Below are positions 20,894-31,014 of a DNA stretch of 39,957 nucleotides, piece by piece (position 1 is the first letter of the stretch; each line of letters begins with the position of its first letter). Made by a program: the position numbers and the translations under genes. This DNA is from Gymnopus androsaceus JB14 (Eukaryota > Basidiomycota > Agaricomycetes > Agaricales > Omphalotaceae). The notes below the pieces were generated by a model. The model did no database searches. It was given only the letters and a program-made list of their open reading frames with translations, and was not told where the DNA came from. Location of the stretch: assembly GCA_009733575.1 (NCBI GenBank), contig ML769864.1, positions 1 through 39,957 on the forward strand, given 5' to 3'.

Positions 20894-21739
20894 TCACTCT
20901 GATTTTTTCTTTGAAAAGATGGTGCCATAGTTATGTAACCATGGTGGCACATGGAGCTTCCATTTAATGGTGTCCTCATCTTCCTCATCATTTTCCTCAT
21001 CCATGTCATTTTCATCTAACATGGTGGCAACAACTGCAGCTTGTGTGTTACTATATGGATCATCAATATCAATCCAATTTATATATGGATTTTCACAGTC
21101 CTCTTCTCCTAATATGTCCAGTGAAGATTCCCATGGTAAATCCTGCTCAAGTTGAAGTTTGTCAGCTCCTGCTTCAACAAGTTGTATTTTACGGGTTCTG
21201 TTGGCACAGATCTCTGGACACCTGGTGAACGCCCATTCCCCTGATTGCCAGTCAATTTCAGGATTATGTTTATGGAGATAAGAGTAGCCAATCATCATAT
21301 CCTTGTCCCCTAACTGGGTGACATAAAGATACTGTACTGTTTTATGTGTACCAATTTGTAGGTATGCACGGACATACTCTTTAATGTCTCCAGAAACATT
21401 GAGTGTTCCATCTGCATTCTTTACAATATATGGTGTTGCCAACTTATTTGTTACCAGGTGGTTTCTTTCAACAAATGATTTGTTGATGAAATTTGTTGTT
21501 GCTCCAGAGTCAACCAGAGCCTCGGCCTGCACTTTCATACCATATACCCAAAGTGTAACTAGAAGTTTAAATGACATTTTCTTGTTGCGAGCAATATTAT
21601 TTACACAAGATTCTAGTACTACTTTATCTGATTTATTATCAGGGCTGACAGGTACACTACTTCCACACTGTAGATCGCAGACAATCTCCTCTACAGTGCA
21701 TCTGGAAAATCCACTTCGGATTGTTGACTTCTTGCCCAT
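20894..21739 (-). pseudogene. Pol, 5' part: retroviral-type aspartic protease
   Basis: ATG at 21739; 281 codons ending in TGA directly before the RT part, in the same frame. The protease active-site motif is ALVDSGATTNFI at about residue 75, with a later acidic linker (DENDMDEENDEEDEDT). The frame overlaps the end of Gag by 49 nt (21691-21739) in a different frame, so Pol was probably expressed by frameshifting or by reinitiation at this ATG. The terminal stop fits CGA to TGA (KKKSE-stop-MPERK). Confidence 0.85.
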
Positions 21740-23174
21740 CTGGGTTGACTCGTCAGTCTTGAAGGTCCCGCCTGCACATCATTGATTTGTGCAGTTGTCC
21801 CCTTTGCGGTGGACTTGGGTTCAACTATCTCGGGGCTGCTCGCAGTGTTGACATTGAGAGTTCCAGCTGGGGTATCTGGTTTCTCTAAGTCTAGTTCATT
21901 GAGAAATTCCAACAAATGTGTTTTGAGGGTCCTTGGTCCTGGGCCCCCTTGTGTAGGTTGTCCTCCTTTATTTCCTTGTCCATATGCTGATGGAGATGAT
22001 GAAGAGGGTTTGAAAACAGGTCGCTTGCCCTCATTACCAGGCTTGTCATAACAATCAGGAGTATTGTGAGTTTTTGCCTTTGTTTTAAAGCCTTTCCAGC
22101 GCATATTTGACAATGTCTCTTTTTTGACTCCTGTGAATTGACCTGTTCAGGGGCTTTGCCCTTGCTCTTTTTTGCCATATCTATCTCCATTGCATTTGGA
22201 TCACTATTGCCATTGCTTTTAGTGCTATTACTAGTATTGCCAAAGATTGAACTCTTAGTCTTCTCTGGGTATAAGGCTTTGTATGCAGTGAGAAGAAGCT
22301 CCAAGTATTCTTCCCAAACTTCTGGTGTCTTTCCAGAAATCTCCAATATAATGAGTGCATTTCGCAACTCTGGAGAAATGACACTGCGCAGCTTGTCAAT
22401 GTGGATTTTATCCTCATATTCAACAATGTGTGCAAGAGTGCGATATTGTTCTGCATACTTGATGAAGTCCTTATTAGCCAGAGCCTTGTTATTCCAGAGT
22501 GCCGTAAGTTCATCTTTGGCTCCTTCTTTATCATCTCGGCGACCATAGATGGCATTTAGCTCATCAACAAATTTGTTCCAAGCACCCAAATCTCTTCCCT
22601 GCCTATTGTCATCAAAGTACTTTCTCATGTAAGTTGTAGCAGGTGAACGCAAGCGGGTAAGTGCAGTTACAATCTTTTGGTGATCTGTAACAATGCCTGA
22701 TGAGGAACAGTACAAGGCTACTTGATTCAACCAATCTTCCAAAGACATTTTATTGTCTGTCCCAGAAAAGGTTGGTGGTTCAGGAACCTTAAGGCCTCTG
22801 AAGGGACCAGCACCAGAGTCAGCAGGAAGTCTGTCAAGTTGAGCTTTATAAGCTTGAAGCAGCTCTGCTTGAGTTTCAATTATCTGGTGAAGGCTTTTGA
22901 CTTCTTCCTTCAAAGCCTCTTGAGTATGAATGGTTGTTGTAAATGTTTCATTCATGAACTCAGTGACTCCTGTGATATTTAAGTCAATGTAATTCTTGAC
23001 TGTTGCAGTTGTGGTCTCATGGGCATTACGGAATAATTGCCCCACTTGGTTTTGCTTATCAACAGAGTCAAAGCCAATAACTGACATGTCTACTCCAGCT
23101 GAGACATGACGTGCCCAGTTGTTGACATCTTCAATGATTGCAGTGTGGGGTTGGTATGGTGTGTAGGAGGCCAT
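21691..23174 (-). pseudogene. Chromovirus Gag, with a frameshift in the zinc knuckle
   Basis: ATG at 23174. The N-terminal coiled-coil-like part (KEEVKSLHQIIETQAELLQAY) is followed by the Gag capsid-like region (KVPEPPTFSGTDNKMSLEDWLNQVALY, about residues 130-160). The zinc-binding motif starts RHCQIC in this frame and continues THNTPDCYDK only after a -1 shift near 22085, ending at TAG 21691. A heptamer TTTAAAA lies exactly at the junction (22089-22083), so the shift may be programmed or may be a single-base insertion. Gag forms the virus-like particle that packages element RNA. Confidence 0.8.
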
Positions 23175-23264
23175 TTCTGCTTCTCCTTAATTAGCCAATT
23201 GTTTATGATGAATAAAGAAAGTAGAATAAAAATAAAATGCATTGCCAGTTACATGCCAATTTAG

Positions 23265-23987
23265 CTAAGGTAATTTAATATCCAACTCATCCAGCTCCTT
23301 GCAGACTTCTGAGAATCTGTCTGCTAAGTTTACAAATGAAACCCTTCCAATTTGCTTCAGACTTCCACTCAGTCTCCTCCACTGAGCATTTGTGAAAGTG
23401 TGCCCAATGGTGTCCAGCTTTTCCTCTAACTTCTCCAAGCGTTGGTACCAATTCCACAACCTAATTCCCATTTCCTGAGGAACAGTAATGGGAAGTCCAA
23501 AGTGGCTCCTCTCAGCTTCTGCATTCAACCTTTTAAAGATGGGCTGAAGTCTAATGAGGGTGGCAAGAAGGTTGGGTTTAAGCTCCTCAATATGAGTTAG
23601 GAGCTTAGATTTATGGAATTTAAGGGTATGAGGGATAGGTGGAGGAATATGGATAGGAGATGATGATGCTGGTGGATCAGAGATTCTGTCTATGAGTGGA
23701 AGGGGTGTGTCACTCAAGCGCTCTTCCAGTGTGCATTGTTCCAGTGTTAAACGAGAAAGGAGGGACAGAGTTTCCCTCTCCTCCTGGTGATAGGAAGCAA
23801 GCTCTAACCTCTGCTCTAAGGTAAGTGGTGGCGTATAAGAGAGGTCAAAGGTAACTGGATATTTTTGATATCTGGGTGCTCCAACTTTTTTGAATTTGGC
23901 CCTGTTAGCCTTGGATGGTTTAATGACCTCATAAAGGCCAGTTGACTTGTCCATTGCAAGGATAGCACCTCCTGGTATTTTTGGCAT
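23265..23987 (-). CDS. Extra 240-codon ORF upstream of Gag, unknown function
   Basis: An uninterrupted ORF between the leader and Gag, on the coding strand of the chromovirus, 90 bp before the Gag ATG. It begins MPKIPGGAILAMDKSTGLYE and contains a proline-rich middle (SSSPIHIPPPIPHTL) and Leu/Glu-rich helices (LEKLEEKLDTIGHTF, CKELDELDIKL). No domain is recognised. It has no stop, although Pol in the same copy carries two, so either it is conserved or it escaped by chance. It could be an element-encoded accessory protein or a captured host fragment. Confidence 0.6.
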   Translation of the reverse strand: MPKIPGGAILAMDKSTGLYEVIKPSKANRAKFKKVGAPRYQKYPVTFDLSYTPPLTLEQRLELASYHQEERETLSLLSRLTLEQCTLEERLSDTPLPLIDRISDPPASSSPIHIPPPIPHTLKFHKSKLLTHIEELKPNLLATLIRLQPIFKRLNAEAERSHFGLPITVPQEMGIRLWNWYQRLEKLEEKLDTIGHTFTNAQWRRLSGSLKQIGRVSFVNLADRFSEVCKELDELDIKLP

Positions 23988-24476
23988 GATAACTGTTAAG
24001 CAAATGGCATAAGTACAGTGTCCCTATTTCAGCAGACAAGGTACAAGAAGGAAAAAAGTCCTAGTTGTGTTGTGTGTCTTGATGGTCTTCATTGTCAATG
24101 GGTAGGGGATCTCTACATGTTCCCTTCATGTAGCAAATGGGTTTGGAAGTTGTATTGCACAACATCCTGTACTTGCACAAGTCTGAGTGCTGTCAGTACC
24201 ATAAGGCTGAGCACCAGGCAGAACTTGTTTATACACTGCATAAAGCAATGAAAGCAAGTAACCCCTAACTGCCTAGGGCCCGGCATAAAGGTCAGCATGT
24301 AGCATATGTAACTACCCTCTAACATAAGAGGTGCCTCCCAAGAATAACAACTGTCCTTTTCAGCAACAGTGTCATGAAATCCCCCAGAGCCAATTGACTT
24401 GAAGCCAGACAACACAACCTGCAAACAAGGATTCCTACCTGTTGTCCTTGACAGCAACAACAGGTAGCAAAGAAGT
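23988..24476 (-). other. Chromovirus 5' leader
   Basis: About 490 bp between the primer-binding region and the first long ORF. It contains a short inverted repeat (acaacaggta / tacctgttgt at about 24430-24465) directly after the LTR, possibly a packaging or priming structure. A 123-codon ORF on the same strand (24484-24113) is not recognised. Confidence 0.5.
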
Positions 24477-24487
24477 AGACTCAATAA
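24477..24487 (-). promoter_or_regulatory. Putative self-priming primer binding site
   Basis: Minus-strand TTATTGAGTCT begins 2 nt after the LTR end and is the exact complement of AGACTCAATAA at 24603-24593 inside the LTR, about 35 nt downstream of the TATA box, where transcription should start. No tRNA-type TGG PBS is present. This matches the 11-nt self-priming arrangement of Tf1/sushi-type elements. Confidence 0.7.
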
Positions 24488-24489
24488 AC

Positions 24490-24906
24490 TATCACAAATC
24501 CCTGACTCACCTGTTCTAGGATTGGGATTGGCAACAAAAGAGTTGAACTGAGTGTGTAGAGAGGGAAGTGCTTGTATGAAGACAATAAGATGTTATTGAG
24601 TCTGGGGCCTTTGGGGCTCAGACTATCCTACTTATATACATGCTGGGTTACCCTGGGTTACCCAGTGTTACACAGTGTTCCCACTCTGGGTTTACACTGG
24701 TTCACCCTGGTTCACCCAGTGCCCAATATATATCTATATAAGGTACTCTATTGAGTGTTGACAAGCACTGCATGTCACAGATAAGATACTGTAATGATGT
24801 TGATTGTAAGGATGCTATACTGGATAAAATAATAAAATATGTCAAGGTAATATATCATAGATAATCATATGGCATAGATAAGATAACAATGGGGAAATCT
24901 GTGACA
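24490..24906 (-). mobile_element. 5' LTR of the chromovirus
   Basis: 417 bp with the same TGTCAC..GTGATA termini as the other LTRs. U3 carries clustered GGTTACCC/GGTTCACCC repeats (24645-24720) that can form inverted pairs, and a TATA box TATATAAG at 24638-24631. R probably begins at AGACTCAATAA (24603). The upstream flank (24907 on, cttttatagg) differs from the other LTR copies. Confidence 0.9.
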
Positions 24907-25171
24907 CTTTTATAGGCTAGGACTCGTACTAAACAGGAAAGAACAAATAGTTACAGTTACAAACAATGGCAACGGCCATAACAAGGGTAAATAGTACTAA
25001 TAGGTATTAATGAATTATGTAGGGGTTTGATGCGTGGTTACTAGGCAGGGAGATGCCTTGATGGCGGGATGGACTGTTGGGGTGGCTATAAGTATGGGGT
25101 ATGGAGTATGGGAGGCGGGAAAAGATAATGGGAAACAATGTAGGGTCGTAACAATTGTGCACCATGGACAC
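24907..25171. other. Unassigned stretch between chromovirus and unknown gene
   Basis: AT-rich then G-rich sequence; no feature beyond loose similarity of 25025-25060 to 7115-7160. The 25034 ORF starts here but its first about 45 residues are low-complexity and may not belong to the gene. Confidence 0.35.
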
Positions 25172-28100
25172 TTTAAGTGGTATAAGGCTGCACACAAGCA
25201 AGTACTTATGGACTGGTTGCGAATTGCTGAGTATGGCCCAGCCTACAATGCATGCAAGACCAACAGGGTACAGGATTCATTGTGCTATCATGCAGCCTCT
25301 CTCATCAATGAAGCAGCTGCAAAGTTGATACAAAAAGCACTTAGCACTGTCATTAGAGAACTGGCTACCAAATACAAAGGCCCTTCTCTACCAGATCATC
25401 CTAACGAGAGCATGTCACAAATGCTAGCCCAAAAGTACTACCTGTCAGTGTATCAGGCTGCCCACCTTAAAGCCCAAATTGTGTATCAGAAAGTGCAGGC
25501 TGTAGAAGATACAACACCAGGAGTGGAGAAGGGTGCAGAAGTTACACAAGCAGGTGAAGAGGAACTGGCAGCAGGAGCAGCGGAAGATGATGCAGTGGAA
25601 GATGACGCAGCAGCAGTGATACCTGCTTCACAAGTCCCTGGAGCAGATAAGTAAGATATCACCTTGTCTGCTGATGAGTCAGACAAAGACTTTGTGGCTT
25701 TGTCTGATGATGATGAGTTGGATGAAGACTTTGTGGCTTTGCCCAATGATGAAACAGAGGTGTCTCAGCAGAATGGGGGTGACCAGGAGGATGATGAAAT
25801 TCTAGAGGATCAGGATGAGATTGACTGCAAGGCTGATGAAGACCTGGAAGAGCAGGCAGCCAATATTAGTCCTCACTTGACTGACTTTGTGAGTTCACAG
25901 CTGGAGGAGAGACTGTTTCTGGCATCTGAGGCCTGCCTCAACAAGAAGTTAAATTGCCATACCTTCAATGCACATTCCTATATGTATGTTCAAGAGCAGC
26001 CCATGTATGATGACCTCCGAAATGTAGCATGGGAGTTTTGGCAGGAAATTGTGTCTGCTGAGGATTGGCTACTGGAGCTTGATTTGGATGAAAGTGCATA
26101 CAACACCTGTGTAGGAAATCCAGAGGAAGTCAAAGAAGCTGTTCAGGAGCTTGGTGACTCTTTCCATTCACTGGCTGTTGAATACTGGGTCAAGAAATTC
26201 TCCCAGCTGATTTGCTTCCTGAATATAATTTAGAACTGGGTCTTTGGGCAAGATTATGTGACCATGAAAAATACAAGAGGTGTTGGGAGCTGTACATTAG
26301 CCAGTTGAAGAACATAACAGCTGATGATGCACTTCACCAAGAATACCAACATATCAAGGGTATCTTGGACCACCATATCAATGTAGACTCATTATATACT
26401 AAGGTTGTAAAGGTGGATCATGATGCAGCCAAATCTATTCAATCCCACCCAAAAGCAAATCTTCTTGGCCAAAAGCCTGACAAATGGGAAGAGCATGTGC
26501 AATGGATCCGGCAAAAACTGGACATGGTAACATACTCCAATGATCAATTTCAGGCTGTTCTTGACAAGAGAGCTTTGCCTGAGACACCAGTTGAACTTGA
26601 GCACCTGTTTTTGCTAATGAATAACTACTTGGTCGCTTGGCAAGAGCATGTGAAGAATGGGGCCAATGTAACAGGGGGAGAAGACAATGTTGTTCCAGGG
26701 AAGGTGTCAATGAATCAGGAGCATCCCAAAACTCCACTGGTTAATTATCAAAGTAGCCCTCCAGAGCATCCCTGGTGAAAAATCATTTGGAAAAAGTTGA
26801 TGAGGTTGATAATAGGGATAAGAGGGCCCCTGTCAGAAAACACTCTATAAGAAAACCTCTTGCTGATGGCTTTGCAATGGATGATGAAGTACCAGATGGT
26901 GTGGAGGATGGAAGTGATGATGAAGATGAGGATGAGGATGAAGAGGAGAGAGGAGAAGGTGCCACCGGAAGCAGCCATCTTGGGAAAATAGTTCAAGCAG
27001 AGTTAATGGTGGCTGAAGCAGATTTCACATGTGCTGTTGAAAATATTGCTAAGAAGCATGGCAAGGATCCGGAGGCATGTTACTCCTATGTGCAGGATAA
27101 AGGAGAGCAGGAGCATCAATATATGGAATGCATTCAAGGCTTACTGCACTGAACATGGAACACCAAAGAAGAGGGAAGGTATGTTATTTTTTATCTTGGA
27201 ATGAATACATTAATGACCAAAGTGTAGAAACGTTAGCGGAATATAATAGGTGTTTGCAGAAGCTGTATCATGATACATTGGCTGAGTGGTTACCTCAGGA
27301 GGAGGATCTAGTGAATCCCATGAAATGGAAGCATGCCATGGCCAAAGAGGTGGATTGGTATAAGGGCATGCTGGCGGAGTTTGTGTGGAGTGCAGAGACA
27401 AGTGGCAAGATCAAGAACAATCTGAAAAAGATGTTGAAACCTGTGCTGAATGCAGTGAGTGTTTTTTTGTTAAAAGTTACAGCGAGGATTAAAGAAAGAT
27501 TGTGTGTGTCAGGCTGCAGGCACGCCATGTATATGAAACATATGGACAGCATCTTCTTGGATTTCTCATTAATCCACACTGTGACTCCAGTGGGCGGAGT
27601 AACTCTGCATTTTGGGCTGGCACAGAGGACGGACGTTTGTTAAAAGAAAAGTATGGGACCAAGATAAGCTCTCAAATCCATGACCTAGAAGCTTTGCTGT
27701 TAGCACAGCAGATGGAGGTTCATGGTTTGGATGCTGACCTTGTCAAAGTATGGTCAGATATTAGTAAGGCAGGTCGTGGTCAGACTGCTGACTGGAAGTG
27801 GAGTGCTTTGGGACGTATTTTCTGATATGATATTGGTAGGTTCATTCATTTATAGGGAATTGAAATTCACCAGCCTAATGGGTTTTTTTCTTTTGTAGAA
27901 ATCATATTTGGTGATGATTTGAAAGGACCAGTGACACTGAACAACTTCCTAGAGGTAGCTTGGCAGTCACAGATCTGCATCAGCAACTGGCCCTCAACAG
28001 AATTTCCCAAATTCAATACCAGTGATCAGAAGCATATGGCAATGGTATCTACTTGGGCAGTGCTTGAGCCTCGGTGGTGTGATCTCCAAAGCGAATACAA

Positions 28101-28957
28101 TGTGCATGCTGGCCTGGACAACAGTAATGAAGTTGGGAGGTTGAAAGGTTCAATATATGAGCTAAATTGGTGGGATGAAGGTATATTGTTTCCTTTCATC
28201 CTTTTTGACTTTGGCTGATTCAAAGAAACCAATAGATGATCAAAATCTCACTTGGAGAGAGCGGGCAAATATAGCCTTGGTCACTGACAACAATAATAAG
28301 GTCTTGGTTTGTGTCTGGGATGTTCCCTCATGGGCGAAAGCTTGTGAAAACAGGATTCAGGCAACAAAGAATAGAGGATCTCCACAAAATGTGGTGGAAG
28401 ATGAGGGGAACCAAAGAAGGGTGAGACTGCCAAGGCATGAGTCAGAAGAGCTCAATGTAAATGAAGAGTCACCTATGCCAAAGGAACCACTACAAAAAAC
28501 ACAGAAGCGTAAACAGATGTGGGAAGGAGACAATGGGGAAAAGCAGAAGGCAAAGAAGCAAAAGACAAAAGCAGTGGAGTTTGAACCAGAAAAAGCCTCC
28601 ACTTCGCCAATAGCCCATGTGTTAAAGGAGCATAAACAGAGATGGGCAGTCAGTAATATGCTTGTGCAAAAGGCTGAAAAGGCTAGACAGAGGCTGGAGT
28701 CAGATGGTGAGACAGAGGAAGGTTTCAACAGAGAATTGCTTGGTTCTGTTACAAGAGTAGGTCCTCCTGGAAAGGGATGGATTGTGTCCAAAGTGCATGT
28801 TGAGCAAAAGGTTGAAGATAGGCCAAAGCTTAAAACAAAAGTTCTGGCTGCTCGGGGAGGTGATGAACAAGCAACAAAACATGCTGGAACAAAGCGCAAG
28901 AGGGCAGGAGAGATTGGTAGGGAGGCTGGACAAAAAAACTGCAAGCATGATGTTTGA
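25034..28957 (+). pseudogene. Large intron-containing gene of unknown function, probably decaying
   Basis: Consecutive coding-like segments on one strand: KQVLMDWLRIAEYGPAYNA (25198 on), an Ala/Glu/Asp-rich linker, EEQAANISPHLTDFVSSQLE (25847 on), LGLWARLCDHEKYKRCWELY (26237 on), an acidic run (DDEDEDEDEEE, 26919 on), NIWNAFKAYCTEHGTPKK (27118 on), AEYNRCLQKLYHDTLAEW, ARHVYETYGQHLLGFLINPH (27520 on), FGDDLKGPVTLNNFLEVAW (27907 on) and a basic C-terminus with NLS-like KQKAKKQKTKA. Introns 27179-27227, 27455-27519 and 27815-27898 join in phase; another probably starts at 28181. Problems: an in-frame TAA near 25652 (CAA-type) and frame changes near 26205, 26770 and 27115 without convincing introns. 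The nuclear location is inferred from the basic and acidic tracts. I do not recognise a named family; the style resembles repeated agaricomycete-specific hypotheticals. Confidence 0.55.
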
Positions 28958-29194
28958 GAGCCTGAAGTTTGCTTGCAATGTCCTGGATCCTGGATAGATT
29001 GAATTGTATTGGACTTACATAGGGTATTGAGTTCTTGGACTAAGATTGAGAGATAGACATATTACGCTGTTGCATAATCTATGTTGTAAATAGTCTTCTT
29101 TGTTGTAGATAATATAATATAATAATCTGTACATGAATTCATTGCATAAGAGAAGATCATATATTCTATGAGATTTTGTAGTTCAATATCTATT
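28958..29194. other. 3' flank of the unknown gene
   Basis: AT-rich sequence; aataatctg and ataatataat phrases near 29110-29125 could serve polyadenylation. No gene seen. Confidence 0.35.
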
Positions 29195-29812
29195 AGTCCA
29201 AGGATTCCATGCTACAATAGGAATCCATGTGCTACTAGAATTACCAGTGCATGGAATCCATATGCTACTATATTTACTAGTGCATGGAATCCATGCACTA
29301 CTATATTTACTAGTGCATGGAATCCATACACTACTATATTTACTAGTGCATGGAATCCATACACTACTATATTTGTGCATGGAATCCATACACTACTATA
29401 TTTACTAATGCATGGAATCCATACACTACTATATTTACTAGTGCATGGAATCCATGCACTACTATATTTACTAGTGCATGGAATCCATGCGCTACTATAT
29501 TTACTAATGCATGGATTCCATGCGACGTGCATGGAATCCATACACTACTATATTTACTAATGCATGGAATCCATACACTACTATAATTACTAGTGCATGG
29601 AATCCATGCACTACTATATTTACTACTGCATGGAATCCATGCACTACTATATTTACTAGTGCATGGAATCCATACACCACTATATTTACTAGTGCGTGGA
29701 ATCCATGTGCTACTATATTTACTAGTGCATTGAATCCATGTGCTACTATATTTACTAGTCCCTGGACTCCATGCACTACTATATTTACTAGTGCATGGAT
29801 TCCATAACCAAG
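29195..29812. repeat. Second palindromic 33 bp minisatellite (TAGTGCATGGA family)
   Basis: About 19 units of 33 bp: TAGTGCATGGA, then TCCATGCACTA or TCCATACACTA, then spacer ctatatttac. The design equals the 9-16 kb satellite (same period, same ATGGA-TCCAT centre), but the stem base at position 5 is G instead of C, with the matching change in the other half, and the spacer differs. ORFs on both strands (AWNPCTTIFTS, GFHALVNIVVY) are repeat artefacts. Confidence 0.88.
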
Positions 29813-29942
29813 GGGTGCCAGAGGTCCTAACCTCATGGATTCCAGGCTGGGTCCCTGGATTTCCTGTGGATTTTCATCATATTAGATACTGGATTGTTAC
29901 ACTTTGGACTATCTAACTAGTTACTTTTCTTGGTAGACTGGA
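29813..29942. other. Short unassigned spacer
   Basis: Unique sequence between satellite and P450 fragment; nothing recognised. Confidence 0.35.
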
Positions 29943-30028
29943 ATGCTATGCCCCCTACTGACCCAAAGCACTTCCACTCAAAACAACTTAGTGGGACACA
30001 CAATCTTCTTTGAGCACTCCCTCAATCT
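29943..30028 (+). pseudogene. Displaced P450 exon fragment
   Basis: tgctatgccccctactgacc onward matches 604-690 of the P450 pseudogene (MPPTDPKHFHSKQLSGTHNL), with a stop where the other copy has Arg (CGA to TGA). Both sides end abruptly; at 30028 the sequence becomes antisense ankyrin repeat. It is therefore a fragment carried here by duplication or element capture. Confidence 0.85.
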
Positions 30029-30360
30029 GATTGGAGAGCAGCTTTAAATGTATCTCCATGAGCATTGAAATCAGCTCCATTAGTCAAAAGGAGCTGGACA
30101 ATGACTTCATTTCCTTCAGATGCAGCTGCTTGAAGAGCATTTCCGTATCTTCCTCCCTGAGCATTCACATCAGCTCCATTTCCCTTGTATGCTGCTGCCT
30201 GGAGAGCAGTTCCATTAAATGCAGCTGCCTGGAGAGCATTTCCGTATTCTCCTCCCTGAGCATTCACATCAGCTCCATTGGTCAAAAGGAGCTGGAGAAT
30301 GGCTTTACTTCCCTTGTATGCAGCTGCCTGGAGAGCATTTCTTTTATGACCCAGCCCCCT
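30028..30360 (-). pseudogene. Ankyrin repeat fragment
   Basis: Minus-strand reading: NALQAAAYKGSKAILQLLLTNGADVNAQGG, a collapsed unit (FNGTALQAAAYKGNGADVN) and NALQAAASEGNEVIVQLLLTNGAD. Units are 33 residues (99 bp); internal partial units show unequal crossing-over or slippage. Both ends stop at non-ankyrin sequence, so it is a fragment. Ankyrin repeats mediate protein binding and in fungi often form the C-terminus of NACHT-type proteins; no NACHT is present here. Confidence 0.8.
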
Positions 30361-31014
30361 ACACTTTTTTCCAACCAATAACTATCTACAACTACTGGGT
30401 TATCTTATCTCACAACTATTAACCATCAGTTCCAGTCATGTTGATACACTTACAGACAGCTGGCATAGCCTTCTCATAGCCACACCATAGCCTCCAAGGG
30501 CTATGCACATAGCCCACACTCAACTCAATACTAGGGCTTACCACCATGACTGTGTCTGCGCGATCCACAGTCACCATGACACAGTGACGGTACCTGTACC
30601 ATCTCTACCTTGATGGAAGAAAATCCCGGTACAGTAGATGGTACAGTTGGGACCATCTATGACCATGCTATGACATGGCATGACAACTGTGTTCACAGTT
30701 GGTTTAATGCTGGCACATCCGCCTCATTTTCCAAAAGGATTTACGCACTGTATACTGTTGTCTAGTGTTGATTTAATCTATTATATGTATCCAAGCTGTT
30801 CTGTCGGATCATAGCTCAAACATTGCACAGTATGAAGTTCAATCTAGGTTTAATGGCGCGTTTCTAATGCATTGGCACCCACTGAATGTACTCCTCTTGT
30901 TTGCTAGCTACCACTGATGTTTTAAGGCAATGATGAGGCTCAATGACGAGTCTCTAATCTGTCTAGATCTCCAGTTAGCCTAACAACCTGTACAAACTAT
31001 TCTACAGACTGTTC
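30361..31014. other. Unassigned region with short inverted repeats
   Basis: No gene seen. Short dyads occur around 30545-30690 (ccatgac/gtcatgg, ggtacag/ctgtacc types), possibly the relic of an LTR or MITE that could not be delimited. Confidence 0.3.

Larger units (their letters stand above)
17547..24906 (-). mobile_element. Full-length Ty3/gypsy chromovirus, 7360 bp
   Basis: Minus-strand order: 5' LTR (24906-24490), self-priming site, leader, 240-codon ORF, Gag, protease, RT, RNase H, integrase, chromodomain, polypurine tract, 3' LTR (17963-17547). The LTRs are both 417 bp but differ at roughly twenty positions by my count. The outer flanks (ctgtc at the left, ctttt at the right) do not form a target duplication, so the two LTRs may come from different insertions joined by recombination. 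Two in-frame stops and a Gag frameshift make this copy probably inactive. Chromodomains of such elements bind modified histones and guide integration into heterochromatin. Confidence 0.92.

Noticed and set aside
20894..20896. Programmed stop-codon readthrough between protease and RT
   Set aside because: A second stop lies in the integrase region and both fit C-to-T decay; there is no conserved readthrough context to support recoding.
24113..24484. 123-codon ORF in the chromovirus leader
   Set aside because: No recognised domain, starts at the LTR edge, and overlaps the likely structured leader.
28357..28944. 195-codon minus-strand ORF
   Set aside because: Shadow of the Lys/Glu-rich plus-strand coding segment of the unknown gene (Ser/Phe/Cys-rich antisense).
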